In this document: positions 51,566-60,428 of the stretch, one piece after another
Layout: every line of letters starts with the position of its first letter
How positions within the stretch are numbered: position 1 is the first letter of the stretch
Assembly: GCF_000341105.1 (NCBI RefSeq)
Contig: NZ_ANBB01000016.1
Span: 28,738 to 92,737, forward strand
DNA length: 64,000 bases
Source: Nocardiopsis potens DSM 45234
GTDB lineage: Bacteria; Actinomycetota; Actinomycetes; Streptosporangiales; Streptosporangiaceae
Reading direction: 5' to 3'
Position numbers and translations under genes: made by a program
The notes under the pieces: model-generated
Told to the model about the DNA's origin: nothing
What the model saw: only the letters and a program-made list of their open reading frames with translations
Database searches by the model: none

Positions 51566-52282
51566 ATGCCGCGCCGAAGCTACGACCAGTACTGCGCCGT
51601 CTCCCGCGCCCTCGACGCCGCCGGCGAGCGCTGGACCCTCCTCATCGCCCGCGAACTGCTCGCCGGTCCGCGCCGCTACACCGACCTCCACGCCGACCTG
51701 CCCGGCGTCAGCACCGACGTGCTCGCCTCCCGGCTGCGCGACATGGAGCGGGACGGCCTGGTGGAGCGCCGCCGGCTCACCCCGCGCGGCGCCGCCACCG
51801 CCTACGAGCTGACCCCCCGCGGCCGGGGGCTGCTGCCGGTGCTGCGCGCGCTGGCCGAATGGGGGGCGCCCGGGCTGGCCGAGCGCCGCCCCACCGACGC
51901 GTTCCGCGCGCACTGGCTGGCGCTGCCGCTGGCCGGCGTGCTGGAGCGGGCGGCCGGCGGCGCGGCCGGCACCGTCGAGGTGCTGCTGGAGGGCGGGGCC
52001 TTCCACATCGTCCTGGAGGACGGGGGCGCCGCGGGGTACGGGGACGGCCCCGCCCCCTCCGCCGAGGCCCGGCTGACCGCCGCAGAGGAGGTCTGCGCCC
52101 GGATCGCCCGGGGGGAGCTCCCGCTGGTCGAGGCGGTGGCCGCCGGCGCCGCCGAGGTGGCCGGATCCGGCCGCCTCGCCGCGGCGCTGGCCGGCGGCGC
52201 GCAGGCTGGGGCGGCGGGCGGCGCGCCCGGAGTGCCCGGCCCCGCGCCCGCCGAGGAGGGGGCGCGGCACAGCAGAGTGTGA
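51566..52282 (+). CDS. HxlR-family regulator with C-terminal SCP2-like extension (238 aa)
   Basis: The winged-helix HxlR domain (1-100) is plain: YDQYCAVSRALDAAGERWTLLI, ELLAGPRRYTDLHADLPGVS, and VLASRLRDMERDGLVERR. Ordinary HxlR proteins are about 110 residues; here a further ~110 residues resemble the sterol-carrier-like domain of some actinobacterial members. Such regulators sense redox or aldehydes through cysteines in some cases; here the only cysteines are Cys9 (DQYCAV) and one in the extension. There is no Shine-Dalgarno, in line with a leaderless start. Confidence 0.85.
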   Translation: MPRRSYDQYCAVSRALDAAGERWTLLIARELLAGPRRYTDLHADLPGVSTDVLASRLRDMERDGLVERRRLTPRGAATAYELTPRGRGLLPVLRALAEWGAPGLAERRPTDAFRAHWLALPLAGVLERAAGGAAGTVEVLLEGGAFHIVLEDGGAAGYGDGPAPSAEARLTAAEEVCARIARGELPLVEAVAAGAAEVAGSGRLAAALAGGAQAGAAGGAPGVPGPAPAEEGARHSRV

Positions 52283-52349
52283 GCTGCACCGCATATCTGT
52301 CGGTGGGGTGTGCCAGGGTGGCGTCAACGACTCGCCTTCAGGGGGAACG

Positions 52350-53450
52350 ATGGCGTACCTACTGGTCATAGGCACACGGAAAGGGCTGTTCCGGGCCACC
52401 TCGGATGACCGGCGGCACTGGGAGGTGAGCGGGCCGCTCCGCCTCGACGACGACGGCTATGCCGACATGATGGGCATCTACGCCGTCGGCATCGACCCGC
52501 ACACCCGCCGGGTGCTGGCCGGCGCGGAGAGCCCGCACTTCGGCCCCAGCGTCTGGCACAGCGACGACCTCGGCCGCACCTGGTCCGAGCCGGAGAAGGC
52601 GCCGATCGCCTTCCCCGACGACGTCGAGGAGTCGCTCACCCGGGCCTGGCAGTTCGCCTTCACCGGCGAGCCCGGCGAGGTCTACGCCGGCGCCGAGCCG
52701 CACTCGCTGTTCCGCTCCACCGACGGCGGACTCCACTTCGAACTGGTCCGCGCGCTCTGGGAGCACCCGCACCGCAAGGACTGGTTCCCCGGAGCGGGCG
52801 GCGGCGCGGTGCACACCGTCATCCCGGGACGGGTGGACGCCCGCGGGACCGACCCCCGGGCGGTGACCGTCGCCATGTCCACCGGCGGCGTCTACCAGAC
52901 CCGGGACGGCGGCGCCTCCTGGGCGCCCGCCAACGCCGGCATCACCGCCACCTTCCTGCCGGAGGAGACCCCCGAGTACGGCCAGTGCGTGCACAAGGTC
53001 GCGGTCGGCCCGGACGGCGCCTTCTACGCGCAGAACCACCACGGGGTGTTCCGCAGCACCGACCCGGCCCAGGGCTGGACCTCCATCGCCGACGGCCTGC
53101 CCAGCGACTTCGGGTTCGCCCTGGTGGCGCACCCCGGCCGCCCGGGGACCGCGCTGAACTTCCCGGTGATCAGCGAATCCTGCCACCTGCCGCCGGAGCA
53201 CCGGCTGCGCCCGCACCGCACCGACGACGGCGGCCGCAGCTGGTACCCGGTCGACGCGGGCCTGCCCACCGAGCCCTACTACGGCATCGTGCTGCGCGAC
53301 GGGGCCGCCACCGACGGCGCCGAGGAGCCCGGGTTCTACTTCGGCACCCGCTCCGGCGACGTCTACGCCACCGTCGGCGATTCCGGCTCCTGGACCCAGG
53401 TCGCCGCGCACCTGCCGGACGTGCTCTGCGTCCGGGCCGCGGAGGTGTAG
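52350..53450 (+). CDS. BNR/sialidase-fold beta-propeller protein (366 aa)
   Basis: The repeats are of the WD40/YVTN/BNR type, with Asp-box-like SxDxGxxW segments: SDDLGRTWSEP, STDGGLHFEL, TRDGGASWAPA, STDPAQGWTSI and TDDGGRSWYPV. There is no signal peptide, so the protein should be cytoplasmic, which is unusual for a true sialidase, and the catalytic Arg triad is not evident. The gene is followed four bases later by a ThiS/MoaD-like gene, and the two look like one operon. A role as a scaffold or enzyme paired with the small protein is an inference. Confidence 0.85.
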   Translation: MAYLLVIGTRKGLFRATSDDRRHWEVSGPLRLDDDGYADMMGIYAVGIDPHTRRVLAGAESPHFGPSVWHSDDLGRTWSEPEKAPIAFPDDVEESLTRAWQFAFTGEPGEVYAGAEPHSLFRSTDGGLHFELVRALWEHPHRKDWFPGAGGGAVHTVIPGRVDARGTDPRAVTVAMSTGGVYQTRDGGASWAPANAGITATFLPEETPEYGQCVHKVAVGPDGAFYAQNHHGVFRSTDPAQGWTSIADGLPSDFGFALVAHPGRPGTALNFPVISESCHLPPEHRLRPHRTDDGGRSWYPVDAGLPTEPYYGIVLRDGAATDGAEEPGFYFGTRSGDVYATVGDSGSWTQVAAHLPDVLCVRAAEV

Positions 53451-53454
53451 CGCG

Positions 53455-53742
53455 GTGTCGGTGACCGTGATCCTGCCCCAGGTCCTGCAGGCCGACGCGG
53501 GCGGCGCCAAGCACATCGCGGTGGAGCGGCCGGCCGGCGGGGAGCCGCTCCGCGCCGTCCTGGACGAGCTCGCCCGCCGCCACCCGCGGCTGGACCGCCG
53601 GGTCCGCGACGAGCAGGGGGCGCTGCGCCGGTTCGTCAACGTCTTCGTCGGCGACGAGGAGTGCCGGGCGCTCGCCGGGCTGGACACCCCGGTGCCGGAC
53701 GGCTCCGAGGTGCGCATCCTCCCGTCGGTGGCCGGGGGCTGA
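53455..53742 (+). CDS. ThiS/MoaD-family sulfur-carrier-like protein (95 aa)
   Basis: This is a ubiquitin-fold protein ending in Gly-Gly (ILPSVAGG), the tail that is adenylated and thiocarboxylated in MoaD, ThiS and CysO. LRAVLDELARRHPRLDRRV and RFVNVFVGDEE are typical internal motifs. No activating enzyme (MoeB/ThiF) or cofactor-synthesis gene is nearby; instead it is coupled to a beta-propeller protein. It may therefore be a sulfur carrier for a dedicated partner or a ubiquitin-like modifier. Confidence 0.87.
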   Translation: MSVTVILPQVLQADAGGAKHIAVERPAGGEPLRAVLDELARRHPRLDRRVRDEQGALRRFVNVFVGDEECRALAGLDTPVPDGSEVRILPSVAGG

Positions 53743-54091
53743 GAGGGTCGGCGGCGGCCGCCCGGGAGCAGGGCCCTGGAGCCCCGGGGTCCCGGAGCGG
53801 AGCCCCGGCGCCGCGGAACGGAGAAGAGCGGAAAAAGACCAGCGGACCCGTGAGGAGGACCGGAAGCGGAGCCGACGGGACGGCACCGTCCCGCGCAGAG
53901 CCCCGCTGACCTGCACCTGAGCCGCGCGCAGCGGAGGATCCGGCCGCGCCGCCGACACCCCGGCGGAGGGCCCGGCCGGCCCCTCCGCTCCGCCGTGCCG
54001 GAAAAATCTCCGCGGAAACCGGCGAGTTTTCGATCCCCGCCCGGTCTCAACCTGTGCGAGCGAGGTGGACCCGGAAGCAGGAGGGGCCGGA
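53743..54091. other. Intergenic region, 349 bases, no gene seen
   Basis: The stretch after the ThiS-like gene has short GC-rich self-complementary runs (for example GGAGCCCCGGGGTCCC near 53778) and no strong terminator. The promoter of the next gene should lie near its end; no operator stands out. Confidence 0.35.
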
Positions 54092-54754
54092 ATGGGCGGA
54101 CGGACGGTGCAGGGCGGGACGATCGAGAGCGGGGTCGGCGCCGACCCGCTGGCGGCGCTGACGGCGCGCGACATGGCGGGCGACCTGCTCGGACCGGAGC
54201 TGCTGCGGCAGGCGGTGGGCCTGGTCCTGGGCGCGGTCCAGCGGGTGGAGCCGGAGATGCTGGCCGAGCCGACCCCCTGCCCGGCCTGGGACCTGGAGAT
54301 GCTCCTGCTGCACGTGGCCGACTCGCTGGCCGCGGTGGAGGAGGGGACGGGCGCGGGCCGGGTCGGGCTGGTGCCCGGGCCCGGCGCCGTCGAGGAGGAG
54401 CACGGGGCGGTGTCGGCGGTCCGGATCCGGGCCTGCCGGCTGCTGCCCCCGGACCGGGCGCGCCGCGCGGGGGCGGCCGCGGTCGGCGACCGGTCGATGG
54501 GCGTCGCGGCGCTGGCCGGGGTCGGCGCCCTGGAGCTGGCCGTGCACGCCTGGGACATCGGCCAGGCCTGCCGCCGCCCGGTCCGGATCCCCGCCGCGCT
54601 CGCCGCGCAGCTGCTGGACATCGCCCCGCTGGTGGTCACCGACGCCACCCGGCACCGCCTGTTCGGCCCGCCGGTCCCCACCGCCCCGAACGCCCCGGTC
54701 GGCGACCGCCTGGTCGCCCGCCTCGGCCGCACTCCGTCCCCGCTTCCGGGCTGA
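54092..54754 (+). CDS. TIGR03086-like/MDMPI-type metal-binding protein (220 aa)
   Basis: The DinB-like four-helix fold is indicated by PCPAWDLEMLLLHVADSLAAV, with the helix-2 histidine, and GALELAVHAWDIGQACRRP, which carries the second histidine and an Asp. This matches actinobacterial TIGR03086 proteins, mostly of unknown function and possibly mycothiol-linked. The ATG has GAGGGG five bases upstream and is preferred over an earlier GTG. Its 3' end is part of a ~72-bp tandem duplication that extends past the stop codon. Confidence 0.8.
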   Translation: MGGRTVQGGTIESGVGADPLAALTARDMAGDLLGPELLRQAVGLVLGAVQRVEPEMLAEPTPCPAWDLEMLLLHVADSLAAVEEGTGAGRVGLVPGPGAVEEEHGAVSAVRIRACRLLPPDRARRAGAAAVGDRSMGVAALAGVGALELAVHAWDIGQACRRPVRIPAALAAQLLDIAPLVVTDATRHRLFGPPVPTAPNAPVGDRLVARLGRTPSPLPG

Positions 54755-54860
54755 CCCCGGCCGCGGGCGGGGGTGCCGCCTGGCCGCGCCCGCCTCGGCC
54801 GTGCCCTGTTCCCGTTTCCGGGCCGACCCCCGGCCGCGGGCGGGGGGACGCCTCCCGGCC
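54711..54860 (+). repeat. Tandem duplication spanning a stop codon (~72-bp period)
   Basis: The end of the preceding gene, including its stop, is repeated directly downstream. CCCGCTTCCGGGCTGACC in the first copy corresponds to CCCGTTTCCGGGCCGACC in the second, where the stop has become CGA. Flanking GCCCGCCTCGGCCG and GGCCGCGGGCGGGG blocks are shared. Replication slippage would explain it. Confidence 0.65.
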
Positions 54861-54910
54861 CGTCCGCCGGACCGGAGGTGCCCGTCCGCCGGTCCGGAGC
54901 GCTACTCGGC

Positions 54911-55732
54911 CTACTCGGCCTCCCGGGCCGGGGCCTCCTTCGCGGCGGCCTCCTGTTCGGCGGCCTTGCGGGCCGCGCGGCGGCTCTCCCGGACGCCGGA
55001 GAGCACCGCGAGGCCGACGATGATGGCCAGGCTGACCCAGAGCGCGTACTTGTCCACCAGCAGCACCACGTCCACCGCGTGCTGCCCCAGGCCGTAGCCG
55101 AGGCCGGCGACCAGCCCGGTCATCGCCAGCGCCCCCGCGATGTCCAGGACCAGGAAGGTCACCAGCCGCATGCCGGTCCACCCGGCCAGCGCGTAGACCA
55201 GGGCGCTGGGCACCCCGGGCAGCACCGCGGCGAGCACCCCGAGCCGCAGGATCCACGGGTTCAGCTCCTGGGCCCGGGCGGCGAACCGCTTCGCGCGGTC
55301 GCCGGAGGCGAACAGGTCGACGATGCCCCGTCCCCACTGCCGCCCGGTCCACCAGAACAGCCAGTCGAACTTGGCCATGCCCACGGTCCCGGCGAACACC
55401 GCGAGCCAGAGCGGGATCTCGCCGATCCGGGCGAACGCGGCGGCGGAGCCGACCGCGGCCTTGCTCCCGGTGAGGAACTCCAGCAGCACCGGGTTGGAGG
55501 CGATCAGGTAGGGCCGGACCGGAAGCAGCACCATCATCAGCGCGAAGATGCCGAGGATCGAGCCGAGCAGCGCCTTGTCGGTGGTGGTCGCCTTGCCCTT
55601 CCAGGGCAGCACGTCGCGCAGGGTCGGCTGGGCCGGCCGGGGCGGATCGCCGCCGCCCTCCGGTGCGCCCTGCACGCCCTGCTCCTCGGGGAGGTCTCCG
55701 CGGGCGCCCGGGCCCGTCCGCGCTGTCGTCAT
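54911..55732 (-). CDS. DedA/VTT-domain membrane protein (273 aa)
   Basis: The SNARE-associated/DedA fold is indicated by GTVGMAKFDWLFWWTGRQWG and the re-entrant region LRLGVLAAVLPGVPSALVYALAG, followed by more membrane spans. DedA proteins act in lipid flipping and proton-motive-force maintenance. The N-terminal ~45 residues are hydrophilic, and the C-terminus is Ala/Glu-rich (RRAARKAAEQEAAAKEAP). No good Shine-Dalgarno is seen, and an upstream GTG could add two residues. It appears monocistronic. Confidence 0.85.
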   Translation of the reverse strand: MTTARTGPGARGDLPEEQGVQGAPEGGGDPPRPAQPTLRDVLPWKGKATTTDKALLGSILGIFALMMVLLPVRPYLIASNPVLLEFLTGSKAAVGSAAAFARIGEIPLWLAVFAGTVGMAKFDWLFWWTGRQWGRGIVDLFASGDRAKRFAARAQELNPWILRLGVLAAVLPGVPSALVYALAGWTGMRLVTFLVLDIAGALAMTGLVAGLGYGLGQHAVDVVLLVDKYALWVSLAIIVGLAVLSGVRESRRAARKAAEQEAAAKEAPAREAE

Positions 55733-55992
55733 GCCCACGAGTGTGGCGGACCGGTGGGCCGGGGGACAGACGCGGGAGTCACCGCACCGGTGTGAGCGGC
55801 GCGGAGGGGCGGGATGACGGATGTCATGCCGGCCCGCGCGGACCTGTCCTGGAGTGCCCCGAACCGCCCCGGAGCGCCTGGGAGTGCCCCGGAGCGCCGT
55901 GCGGGACGGGCGGGGCGCGCGGGACGGACCTGGCCCGTACCGGCCACCGGAAGGCCCGGTGCGGCGCCGCCCCCTCCGCTTAGCCTGCGGGC

Positions 55993-57213
55993 ATGCGCGC
56001 TTCCAGGGGAGTCCCCGCACTGCTGGCCGCCCTGCTCCTCGCCGGAGGGTGCGGGTGGTCCGGCGGAGAAGCGGCGGACGAGGAGGACGGCCCGCTCTTC
56101 CCCGCCTCCGGCCTCAGCCCGGAGGAGCCGCTGCTCTGCGAGGACGGCGAGCGCGACGGCGAGGACTGCACGGCCGGCGGCGAACTGCGCTGGTCCGTCC
56201 CGCTGGACGACGACGGCGCAGAGTACTTCGTGGACCTGGAGGCCTCCTTCGAGGATAAGGAGAGCGTTTCGCTGTTCAGCACCAGGAGCCGGATTCGGGC
56301 CCCCGCGGTTCGCGAGCAGGGGAAGGCGGCCGACGGGACCTTCTTCTACGCCGAGGACGACCGGATCCGGGCGGTGGACCTGGAGACCGGGCGGCAGCTC
56401 TGGGCGGTATCGCTGCGCGAGAACCGGGTGGGGGAGACCAGAGGGCTGCACCGGCTGGAAGGCCGCCTCCTCGTCGAACTCGGGTACGGCGATCTGATGG
56501 GTGTGCCGCCGGAAGGGGAGCTCGTCGTGCTCGACCCCGAATCGGGCGAGGTGGTGGAGCGCACGCCGCTGGAGGATGGGGACCGGGTCGTCGGCGTGGC
56601 AGGCTCCGCCGTGATCACCGAGCGGGGAGGCGGAACGGCCGGCGCCTACGCCGGCGGCGAGCGGAAGTGGAGCGCGGAGCCGGAGGAGTTCCCGGAGGAC
56701 GGAGAACGGCGCGCCTCCGACCGGGTCGCGCTGCGCGACGGCGGTGTCTACCTGGTGCGCACCGTGCGGAAGTACACCGGCGGAGACTCCTCGGAGGAGG
56801 GGGCCTGGGCGGACGGCGGTGAGTGGAAGGAGGAGCGCACCGAGGTCCGCCCGGTCGACCTGGAGAGCGGTGAGGCGGGCGAGGCGCTGCCGCCCGGTTC
56901 GGCCGAGGCGTTGCGGGTCGTCGCCGACGACGGGGAGAGGAGGCCGCGCGGGGCGGTCGTGTACCCGGCCCACCAGTACGGGCCGGACGAGGGCCTGCAG
57001 TTCATGGCCCTCCCCGGCCACGCCTGGAAGGAGCAGGCGCTCGCCTACAACGGTTTCGGCATCAGCAGGGTCGGGGCCTTCGACGGCCCCGGCGACGGGC
57101 TGGAGGTCGGCGTCGGATGCGCCCCCGACTCGGTCCGCCCGCAGCCGGAACCGGAGGCGATCGGGAAGGCCCTCCGCTGGGGCAACCCCCGGCTGTTCGC
57201 GCTCAACCTCTGA
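55993..57213 (+). CDS. Lipoprotein with PQQ-like beta-propeller repeats (406 aa)
   Basis: A lipobox (LLAALLLAGGC, Cys near residue 20) anchors the protein outside the membrane. Propeller-type repeats include DRIRAVDLETGRQLWAVSL, GELVVLDPESGEVVERTPL and TEVRPVDLESGEAGEALP, like BamB/PQQ-domain proteins. A cysteine pair (LLCEDGERDGEDC) follows the signal region and another Cys is near the C-terminus. The TAGCCT nine-to-four bases before the ATG and absence of a Shine-Dalgarno suggest a leaderless transcript. The gene converges on, and overlaps by 11 bases, the large membrane-propeller gene. Function is unknown. Confidence 0.78.
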   Translation: MRASRGVPALLAALLLAGGCGWSGGEAADEEDGPLFPASGLSPEEPLLCEDGERDGEDCTAGGELRWSVPLDDDGAEYFVDLEASFEDKESVSLFSTRSRIRAPAVREQGKAADGTFFYAEDDRIRAVDLETGRQLWAVSLRENRVGETRGLHRLEGRLLVELGYGDLMGVPPEGELVVLDPESGEVVERTPLEDGDRVVGVAGSAVITERGGGTAGAYAGGERKWSAEPEEFPEDGERRASDRVALRDGGVYLVRTVRKYTGGDSSEEGAWADGGEWKEERTEVRPVDLESGEAGEALPPGSAEALRVVADDGERRPRGAVVYPAHQYGPDEGLQFMALPGHAWKEQALAYNGFGISRVGAFDGPGDGLEVGVGCAPDSVRPQPEPEAIGKALRWGNPRLFALNL

Positions 57214-59599
57214 CCGGTGCGCCGCAGTGCGGCCGGTCGCAGGCCAGCACCCGGGGCAGGTACTCCGCTGGCGGGTCTTCCTCTTCCCAATAAGACCAGT
57301 CGATGGGATCCGGCTTGACGAGGAGGCGCGGCCGGTCCGCTGCGTCGAGGGTCAGGACGACGTCGTCGAGCGGCCGCTCGAGGGGGGCCAGGTCCACCCT
57401 CCGCACCTCGGTGCATCCGGTGTCCGCGCAGGCGAGATAGGCGAGTTCGGCCCCGTCCCCGGTGGTGGCGGCGAGTTGCGGGCGCCCGGCCGAGTCGAGG
57501 GCCAGCCCGGCGAGCGGGCGGCGCCAGCCCGGTCCGGTCAGGGTGCGCTCCTCCGATGCGGAGCAGGCGGCGTCCGCGCAGTCCACCAGCCGGACCGACC
57601 CGTCCTCAGGGGCCCGGTAGGCCACGACGGGCCGCCCGTCCGGCCGGATCTCGATCCGCGACCCGGTCATCGGTGATCCCGCCTCGACGTATTCCCTGGC
57701 CGGGTACCGGTGCTCGGCGACCACGGTGCGGACCGGGTCGGAGCAGTCTCCGCCGGGGCAGGCGAACACGGTGACCGCTCCGGTGCTCCGATCGTGCACG
57801 CTCACCGCGACCGAGCCGTCCGGGTGCGCCGCGACGTCCACCGGGGCATGGCGAAAATCGCCCGCATGCAGACGGAAGACGGGGAACCGGCCGAGCCGGG
57901 AGGTCTCGCTCCCAGTGCAGTCCGCGGCGGAGCAGCGGTGCAGCTGCAGCTCCTGCTCGCCCCAGCCGGGGGTGGGCGCCATCGAGGCGATGTAGCGGGT
58001 GCCGTCCAGCGCGGTGGCGGCGGCCGTCCGGTACTCCGGGCGCCCGAAGGCCGCGGCATCGTTGATCTCCTCCTGGGAGCCGTCCTCCTCGATCTGCACC
58101 TCGCGGAGCGGGACCGCGCGGTCGGAGCAGCCGGTGCTGCGGAGGCAGGCCTCGCCGGCGGTGAGCACGCCGTCCTCCCAGTACGCCCGGGTGAGCCCGG
58201 TCTCGACGTCGCCGGCGTAGACGGCGCTGTTCGGGCCCTCGGAGCTCTCCTCGTCGTTCTCCTCAGGGAAGACCCGGCAGTCCGGGGCGCACCGGACCCG
58301 CAGCGGCCGACCGGTTTCGGTCTGGAGGATCAGGTCCTCACCTGCGGCCGCCCGGACCTCGGTCTCCTCCACCGGCTCCAGGTCGGCCAGCGGCCGCACG
58401 TCGTAGGACGGCGCGGTGGAGGGCACCGCCCACACCAGCGAGGGCAGTGCTGCGGCGGCCGCGGTGAACAGCGCCGATAGCGGGACCGGGCGGAGGGGGA
58501 GGAGCGGTCGCGGGTCACCGCGGGGCAGCCCGTCACGGACGGCGCGGATATCGGGGGTGCGGAGCACGGGGAGGTTCAGGGAGTAGCGGACGTGTTCGTG
58601 CAGCACGGCCACCGCGCACAGGCAGGCCAGCAGCATCCAGGACCCGGTCGCGGCGAGCAGCCGGACCGGCGGGCCGATGGCGGCCGACAGCAGGCCCGGG
58701 ATCGGCGCCTGGTCGAGGGCGTACTCGATGCCCGCCTGCACGCCGGCCGAGGCCGCCAGCAGGAGCAGCGGCAGCCCCAGTGCCCGGCCCCAGCGCCTGC
58801 GGAGCAGCGGGCGGACCCGGCGGAGCGCGGCGAAGTAGCCGGTCCGCTCCAGCAGGGCGCTGACACCGGCGTACCCGGCCGGAACGGCGGCCAAGGAGAC
58901 GGCCGGCGCCGCGACGAACGCCGCCCCCCGGATCAGCGGGGACAGGTACAAGTGCTCCGAGGGGAGCCGCTCCGCCTCGTGGAGCATCCCCAGCCCCACG
59001 GCGGCCGCGCAGGCAAGGACCGCCGTCATGGCCCCCAGCGCGGCCAGCGCCGGCCACGGGCGGAGCGCCCGGCGCAGGGCGGCCCGCGCGTCCACCGGGC
59101 CGCCGCTGAGCACCCCGGCCGCGACCAGCAGGGAGGCGGTCCAGGAGACGGCGGCCGCGTACAGCGTCGGCGGCAGCAGGGCCAGCGAGGCGGCGAGCAC
59201 CGGGGGCGGGACGTCGGCGCCGTCCGGGCCGGGGAAGAGCAGGAGCTCACCGTCGGCGTAGGCGAACCGCACCGGCAGGGCGAGGAAGAGCAGGCCGAGA
59301 AGCGCGAGCGGGAGGAAGGGCGCCGCTGCGGCGGTGAACAGCGGCCCGGCGCCGCGCCGGAGGGCGCGCACGGCGCCGACCAGGGGCGCCCGGTGCAGCC
59401 ACCAGCCGAGCTCCTCGTGGATCGGCGGCTCGGGCACGGGCTCCGCATCCGCATCCGCATCCGCGGCCCCAGGTTCCCCATCCACGGCTTCCGGTTCTCC
59501 ATTCGCGGCCGCCGTCTCCGGTTCCCCCGGGCTCTTCGGGGCGGGGGCGGAGCCGTGGAGGCCGTCGTCCTCCTCGCCAGAGTGTTCGCGGTCGCTCAT
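57203..59599 (-). CDS. Polytopic membrane protein fused to a CxxxC-repeat beta-propeller (798 aa)
   Basis: The function is not known. An acidic N-terminus (1-60; repeated ADADADAEP) leads to about six to seven membrane spans (residues ~90-390) resembling GDPD-type membrane domains. After a last membrane helix near 385, the extracytoplasmic C-terminal half carries CxxxC-type pairs at regular intervals: CAPDC, CLRSTGC, CSAADC, CPGGDC, CADAAC, CADTGC and CDRPHC. Each ends a propeller-like strand set (RIEIRPDGRPVVAYRAPEDG). The pairs probably form one disulfide per blade. GGAGGGG precedes the ATG. The partner lipoprotein propeller on the facing strand is suggestive but unproven. Confidence 0.7.
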   Translation of the reverse strand: MSDREHSGEEDDGLHGSAPAPKSPGEPETAAANGEPEAVDGEPGAADADADAEPVPEPPIHEELGWWLHRAPLVGAVRALRRGAGPLFTAAAAPFLPLALLGLLFLALPVRFAYADGELLLFPGPDGADVPPPVLAASLALLPPTLYAAAVSWTASLLVAAGVLSGGPVDARAALRRALRPWPALAALGAMTAVLACAAAVGLGMLHEAERLPSEHLYLSPLIRGAAFVAAPAVSLAAVPAGYAGVSALLERTGYFAALRRVRPLLRRRWGRALGLPLLLLAASAGVQAGIEYALDQAPIPGLLSAAIGPPVRLLAATGSWMLLACLCAVAVLHEHVRYSLNLPVLRTPDIRAVRDGLPRGDPRPLLPLRPVPLSALFTAAAAALPSLVWAVPSTAPSYDVRPLADLEPVEETEVRAAAGEDLILQTETGRPLRVRCAPDCRVFPEENDEESSEGPNSAVYAGDVETGLTRAYWEDGVLTAGEACLRSTGCSDRAVPLREVQIEEDGSQEEINDAAAFGRPEYRTAAATALDGTRYIASMAPTPGWGEQELQLHRCSAADCTGSETSRLGRFPVFRLHAGDFRHAPVDVAAHPDGSVAVSVHDRSTGAVTVFACPGGDCSDPVRTVVAEHRYPAREYVEAGSPMTGSRIEIRPDGRPVVAYRAPEDGSVRLVDCADAACSASEERTLTGPGWRRPLAGLALDSAGRPQLAATTGDGAELAYLACADTGCTEVRRVDLAPLERPLDDVVLTLDAADRPRLLVKPDPIDWSYWEEEDPPAEYLPRVLACDRPHCGAPVRG

Positions 59600-59791
59600 G
59601 CTGCCCCTCCCGGCTCCGGCGGACGCGGTGGATCCATGCTGCCCGGCGCCGGGCTCCGCCGCCCGGTAGTGTCCTCGACCGGCCAGCGGAGCGGGGAGGC
59701 CGGGACCCGTGGGGTCGGTGCTCCCCGATGCTCCCTGGTTCTCTCCGGTGGTCCCGGCGCTGCGGTCCGGGCGGGCGAACCGGCAGCCCGT

Positions 59792-59813
59792 TTTTGGATG
59801 GGGCGTTCCAAAA
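59792..59813. promoter_or_regulatory. TetR operator, site 1 (autoregulatory)
   Basis: TTTTGGA-N8-TCCAAAA has perfect 7-bp arms and lies 18 bases before the tetR start codon. The same pattern recurs at 60828-60849 before the MFS gene. Confidence 0.8.
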
Positions 59814-59831
59814 CGTGTTAGGGTTCCCGGC

Positions 59832-60428
59832 ATGGGACGGCCGAGGAAGTTCGACGAGGACGAAGTGGTCGAGGCCGCCGCCCGGGTCTTCTGGAGCGGC
59901 GGCTACGACGGCACCTCCACCGACGACCTGTGCCGGGCCACCGGCCTGACGCGGAGCAGCCTGTACAACTCCTTCACCTCGAAGGAGGAGCTGTTCGTCC
60001 GGGCTCTCCGGCGCTATGCGGAGGAGCGGGCGGACCGGCAGGCCGCCGTCCTGGAGGACGAGACCAGGCCGGGGCTGGAGCGCATCCGCGCGATGCTCGC
60101 GATGATCGTCGAGGACGAGATGGGCAACCGGGAGCCGGGCGGCGGGGTGGGCTGCTTCACGGTGAACACGCAGACCGCACCGGTCCGGCGGAACCCCGCC
60201 GTGGCCGAGGTGCTCGACGCCGACCGGCGCAGGCGGCTGGGCGTGCTGGAGGGGACGATCCGGGCGGGCCAGGCCGACGGGTCCATCGCCGCCGGCCGCG
60301 CCCCCATGGAACTGGCCTGGTACGTGAACTCACTGGTGGGCGGTGCTCGGGTGGCGGGCCAGGCGGGCGTCGGCCGGGAGGTACTGGAGGGCATCATGGC
60401 CACCGGCCTCCGGGCGCTGGAGCCCTGA
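59832..60428 (+). CDS. TetR-family regulator (198 aa)
   Basis: The N-terminal helix-turn-helix (MGRPRKFDEDEVVEAA, FWSGGYDGTSTDDL, ATGLTRSSLYNSFTSKEELF) and the C-terminal TetR_C domain with GCFTVNTQT place it in the AcrR/YxaF-like group that controls efflux pumps. Palindromic operators of identical form precede both this gene and the downstream MFS gene, so it almost certainly represses both. The inducing compound is unknown. Confidence 0.92.
   Translation: MGRPRKFDEDEVVEAAARVFWSGGYDGTSTDDLCRATGLTRSSLYNSFTSKEELFVRALRRYAEERADRQAAVLEDETRPGLERIRAMLAMIVEDEMGNREPGGGVGCFTVNTQTAPVRRNPAVAEVLDADRRRRLGVLEGTIRAGQADGSIAAGRAPMELAWYVNSLVGGARVAGQAGVGREVLEGIMATGLRALEP

Noticed and set aside
52350..53450. 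Secreted sialidase
   Set aside because: Asp-box-like repeats are present, but there is no signal peptide and no evident catalytic arginine triad.
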